Below are positions 13,801 through 14,882 of a DNA stretch of 14,882 nt, piece by piece. Location of the stretch: the NCBI GenBank assembly GCA_030263635.1, contig SZPI01000125.1, positions 1 through 14,882 of the forward strand, in the 5' to 3' direction. How positions within the stretch are numbered: position 1 is the stretch's first letter; each line of letters begins with the position of its first letter. This DNA comes from Flexicrinis sp001567485 (GTDB lineage Bacteria > Chloroflexota > Anaerolineae > Aggregatilineales > Phototrophicaceae). Below the pieces are notes generated by a model, which had not been told where the DNA came from, did not search any database, and saw only the letters and a program-made list of their open reading frames with translations. The position numbers and the translations under genes are program-made.

Positions 13801-14882
13801 GTGGCATGGAACGCGGAGCGCTGGCGAGATGAGGTCGCGGCGCTGTTCACGCTGAATCGAGTCGAGGTGGATGGCTACCGGTATACGCGGCCGGCGCCGT
13901 CCACCTATGAGCATCAATGGCTGTGGGATTCGTGCTTTCACGCGATTATCCTGCGCCATATCGACCCGGAGATGGCGTGGGACGAACTACGCGCCATCTC
14001 CGCACGCCCACTTGTGTCCGGCTCGGATGCCGGGATGCTGCCGCACATGCAGTATTGGCGCGGCGGCGGGGAAGGGTTGTGGGGCGTCGACTCGCACAGC
14101 ATCATCACCCAGCCACCGCTGATCGCGATTGCAGCGCAATTGGTGTGGCAGATCGCGCCGGACGAGCAGGTGCTGCGCACGATCTACCCGACGGTGGCGG
14201 CGTTCCATACATGGTTCGCTCGCCGGCGTGATGTCGAAGGGGACGGGCTGGTGTGCCTGATCCACCCGTGGGAGTCCGGCTGGGACGCGTCGCCGCGCTG
14301 GGACGCGCCGATGGGATTGTCTGTGCTGCCCTCCGATGACGAGGCGCGTTCGGCACGGTTGGCGCTGGCCGCGACGTTGCAAGAGCGTGACACCGATCCC
14401 CGCACGGCGCGCGCGGAAGGCCGGTTCTGTGTGATCCCCGCCGACTTCAACGCGGTTCGGATCGCCGATCTGGACGCACTGACGTGGATGGCCGGGCAGA
14501 TCGGGTCGTCGGCTGACGCGGCGCGGTGGGCGGCGGAAGCAAGGATGTCCCGTGACGCTTTTCGCCGCAGGTTGATCCGCGACGGGCTGCCGGTCGACCT
14601 TGATGTGACGCGTGGTGAGGTGTTGGCGGTGGAGACGGCCGGACAATTCGTGACGCTGTTCGGCGGTGTGTTGGAGCAGTCCGAGGCGGAGGCGATCGCG
14701 GCGCGGCTCGAACACGTCGAGTGGTCGCCGCGCTGGCGGGTACCGACCTCGCCGGTCAATCAGCCGCAGTACGCAGGGGATCGGTATTGGCGCGGCAACG
14801 TGTGGGTCAACGTTAACTGGATGATTTGGGCCGGGCTGCGGCGGTACGGGTTGATCGAGCAGGCGGACGCGCTGGCGTTACA
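13801..14882 (+). CDS. GH63-type glycoside hydrolase, mannosylglycerate/glucosylglycerate hydrolase-like (partial)
   Basis: The 360 visible residues show an (alpha/alpha)6-barrel hydrolase of the GH63/MGH type: YEHQWLWDSCFHAI (36-49), SDAGMLPHMQYW (75-86), HPWESGWDASPRWD (155-168), DFNAVR (215-220) and YWRGNVWVNVNWMIWAGL (329-346). In characterised mannosylglycerate hydrolases the WESG-D-SP-WD region carries a catalytic Asp, here probably Asp162; the second catalytic Glu would lie beyond the right edge. The likely reaction is hydrolysis of a glycosyl-glycerate or similar alpha-glycoside to free sugar, in the cytoplasm since no signal peptide is seen. The start is a GTG, the first start codon after the in-frame stop of the permease gene six bases earlier, with a weak GGCGG ribosome site. 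It is the fifth gene of the LacI-controlled operon. Family firm, substrate uncertain. Confidence 0.85.
   Translation, partial: MAWNAERWRDEVAALFTLNRVEVDGYRYTRPAPSTYEHQWLWDSCFHAIILRHIDPEMAWDELRAISARPLVSGSDAGMLPHMQYWRGGGEGLWGVDSHSIITQPPLIAIAAQLVWQIAPDEQVLRTIYPTVAAFHTWFARRRDVEGDGLVCLIHPWESGWDASPRWDAPMGLSVLPSDDEARSARLALAATLQERDTDPRTARAEGRFCVIPADFNAVRIADLDALTWMAGQIGSSADAARWAAEARMSRDAFRRRLIRDGLPVDLDVTRGEVLAVETAGQFVTLFGGVLEQSEAEAIAARLEHVEWSPRWRVPTSPVNQPQYAGDRYWRGNVWVNVNWMIWAGLRRYGLIEQADALAL

Noticed and set aside
13987..14759. Two long minus-strand open frames
   Set aside because: Shadows of the GH63-type hydrolase, whose motifs run through the same bases on the plus strand.

Overview
The window is GC-rich and densely coded, probably from a member of the Chloroflexota (Anaerolineae-like). 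The pointers are paired TIR/helical-repeat proteins, a secreted protein with a long Thr-Pro linker followed by an SH3 domain, a DUF4404 protein, and a LacI-controlled sugar ABC operon. This assignment is inferred from gene content; no rRNA or tRNA is present to test it.

Left block (1-3978, minus strand, read right to left). A TIR protein with two C-terminal membrane segments (425 aa) is followed 9 nt later by a paralogous TIR protein with a PH/GRAM-like C-terminus (500 aa). After a 90-nt gap come a PPOX-family FMN-binding protein and, 4 nt after its stop, a class I SAM methyltransferase cut by the left edge. The TIR pair is the best candidate here for an undescribed system, possibly NAD+-linked stress or defence signalling.

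Centre (4122-8827). A divergent gene encodes a GH13_18 glycoside phosphorylase that resembles glucosylglycerate or sucrose phosphorylases. A 428-nt non-coding stretch with several small inverted repeats leads to a DUF4404 gene with a strong Shine-Dalgarno. Convergent to it is a secreted protein with a serine-beta-lactamase-like domain. That domain has lost both the SxxK lysine and the YxN tyrosine, so it looks like a pseudoenzyme.

Right block (9051-14882, plus strand). A LacI-family repressor gene sits behind a TTGACA/TATCGT promoter with two CG-centred palindromic operators, one inside the promoter spacer. The same strand continues with a sugar-binding protein, a 12-bp hairpin, two MalF/MalG-type permeases and a GH63-type hydrolase resembling mannosylglycerate/glucosylglycerate hydrolases, cut by the right edge. 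No ATPase for the transporter lies in the window.

The phosphorylase and the GH63 hydrolase both belong to families with members acting on glucosylglycerate-type compatible solutes. The window may therefore encode uptake and breakdown of such a solute, but substrate identity is inference only.
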